DNA of 6,026 bases from Acidobacteriaceae bacterium. Its GTDB lineage: Bacteria; Acidobacteriota; Terriglobia; Terriglobales; Acidobacteriaceae. Below are positions 5,060-6,026 of this stretch, in pieces. The stretch spans positions 3,482 through 9,507 of the forward strand of contig PMOF01000090.1 in NCBI GenBank assembly GCA_003162495.1, read 5' to 3'. The notes below the pieces were generated by a model, which saw only the letters and a program-made list of their open reading frames with translations, made no database searches and was not told where the DNA came from. The stretch's first letter is position 1. Each line of letters begins with the position of its first letter. The position numbers and the translations under genes were made by a program.

Positions 5060-6026
5060 ATGAAAGCGATCCAGATTAGCGAGACCGGCGGGCCAGAGGT
5101 TTTGAAGCTGGCCGAGTTGCCCATTCCCCATCCGGGACAGGGACAGGTGTTGATCCGCGTGGAAGCCGTGGGGGTCAACTTCGTTGAGATTTACTTTCGC
5201 AAGGGCGTTTACAAAGCGTCGTTGCCGCTGATTCCAGGCAGCGAGGCCGCGGGCACGGTGGAGGAATTGGGGCCGGGGGTAACGGGCTTCGCTGCCGGAG
5301 ACGCGGTCGTGTCGGTGAGTGTGCTGGGCAGCTATGCGGAGTATGCACTGGTCCCGGCGACGCAACTGGTAAAGATTCCGGCGGGCCTGAGCATGGAGCA
5401 GGCCGCGGCCGCGATGCTGCAGGGGATGACGGCGCACTACCTGGCTCATTCGACTTTTCCGCTCAAGGCCGGCGACACGGCGCTGGTCCATGCCGGTGCC
5501 GGCGGCGTGGGGCTGCTGCTGACGCAGATTGCTGTGGGGCTGGGCGCGCGGGTGATTACAACGGTGTCGACCAAGGCCAAGGCGGAGTTGTCGAGCGAGG
5601 CGGGCGCGAGCGATGTGATTCTCTATACCGAGCAGGATTTCGAGGCAGAGGTCAAGCGGTTGACCGGCGGCAAAGGCGTGGATGTGGTGTACGACTCGGT
5701 GGGCAAGACGACCTTTGACCAGAGCTTGAACTGCCTGCGGGCGCGCGGACTGCTGGCGCTGTTTGGCGCGTCGAGCGGGCCGGTGCCGCCGTTCGATCTG
5801 ATTCAACTGAGCGGCAAGGGATCGCTGTTTCTTACCCGGCCTTCGCTGTGGCACTACCTGGCCACGCGGGCGGAGTTGGAGTGGCGCGCCGGCGATGTGC
5901 TGGGTTGGGCCGCCCAGGGCAAACTCAAGCTGCGGACGGAGTATCAGTATCCGCTGGCTGAGGCTGCGCAGGCGCAGACTGATCTGGAAGCGCGCAAGAC
6001 TACGGGGAAGATTCTGCTGGAACCGT
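5060..6026 (+). CDS. qor: NADPH:quinone oxidoreductase, Qor type (3' end cut by the window)
   Basis: The frame is open from the ATG at 5060 to the right edge: 322 codons plus one base. It is close to full length, since Qor proteins have about 325 residues and the last codons read ILLEP, the usual family ending. The enzyme is a zinc-independent medium-chain dehydrogenase that reduces quinones or other electrophilic carbonyls with NADPH. Visible motifs are GGPEVLKL (10-17), GVNFVEIYFRKGVY (38-51), the PGSEAAGTVEELGPGV segment (59-74), the Rossmann AGAGGVG motif (145-151), VVYDSVGKTTF (209-219), LNCLRARGLLALFGASSG (223-240) and GSLFLTRPSL (254-263). This order and spacing match E. coli QorA closely. 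The zinc-ligand cysteines of true alcohol dehydrogenases are absent. The start is fixed by the family N-terminus MKAIQ, but the ribosome site is weak: AAGGTG lies 15 nt upstream. The gene is preceded by a terminator and probably has its own promoter. Confidence 0.93.
   Translation, partial: MKAIQISETGGPEVLKLAELPIPHPGQGQVLIRVEAVGVNFVEIYFRKGVYKASLPLIPGSEAAGTVEELGPGVTGFAAGDAVVSVSVLGSYAEYALVPATQLVKIPAGLSMEQAAAAMLQGMTAHYLAHSTFPLKAGDTALVHAGAGGVGLLLTQIAVGLGARVITTVSTKAKAELSSEAGASDVILYTEQDFEAEVKRLTGGKGVDVVYDSVGKTTFDQSLNCLRARGLLALFGASSGPVPPFDLIQLSGKGSLFLTRPSLWHYLATRAELEWRAGDVLGWAAQGKLKLRTEYQYPLAEAAQAQTDLEARKTTGKILLEP

Noticed and set aside
5012..5854. 280-codon open frame on the minus strand opposite the quinone oxidoreductase
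   Set aside because: It is low-complexity Arg/Gln/His-rich antisense translation of a well-supported Qor gene.

Overview
This window looks like an ordinary chromosomal stretch of a moderately high-GC bacterium, most likely an Acidobacteriota member of the Terriglobia/Acidobacteriaceae type. Three things point that way: a small secreted YXWGXW-repeat protein of a kind common there, an intergenic repeat whose antisense reading frame contains the 'VILS..SEAK' phrase (from memory frequent in such genomes), and the GC-rich codon use. The assignment is an inference and no rRNA or marker gene is present to settle it. I see no prophage, insertion sequence, CRISPR array, tRNA or biosynthetic cluster.

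Layout, left to right. Bases 1-118 are a leader with a tandem 8-nt repeat and a purine-rich Shine-Dalgarno tract. Then come a complete PLP-dependent L-threonine aldolase (119-1147, +) and, behind its own perfect TATAAT box, a small exported Trp/His-rich protein (1259-1549, +). A strong bidirectional terminator (1562-1599) separates that gene from a convergent Mrp/NBP35-type Fe-S carrier ATPase lacking the usual N-terminal domain (1621-2451, -). Upstream of mrp on the same strand is a hotdog-fold acyl-CoA thioesterase (2600-3130, -). Across a 196-nt divergent spacer with palindromes lies a small TPR protein (3327-3638, +), followed by a GtrB/DPM1-like membrane glycosyltransferase (3748-4749, +) that appears to be transcribed leaderless. 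A 310-nt spacer (4750-5059) holds a palindromic dispersed-type repeat and a rho-independent terminator. The window closes with an almost complete Qor-type NADPH:quinone oxidoreductase (5060 to the right edge, +).

The genes do not form one pathway. They are separately promoted or loosely paired housekeeping functions: amino-acid metabolism, Fe-S cluster delivery, acyl-CoA turnover, polyprenyl-linked sugar transfer and quinone/carbonyl reduction. No gene pair overlaps, spacers range from 71 to 310 nt, and strand changes are frequent. I found no convincing previously undescribed multi-gene system. The points worth a second look are the intergenic repeat, the leaderless glycosyltransferase start, the domain-reduced Mrp and the small secreted repeat protein.
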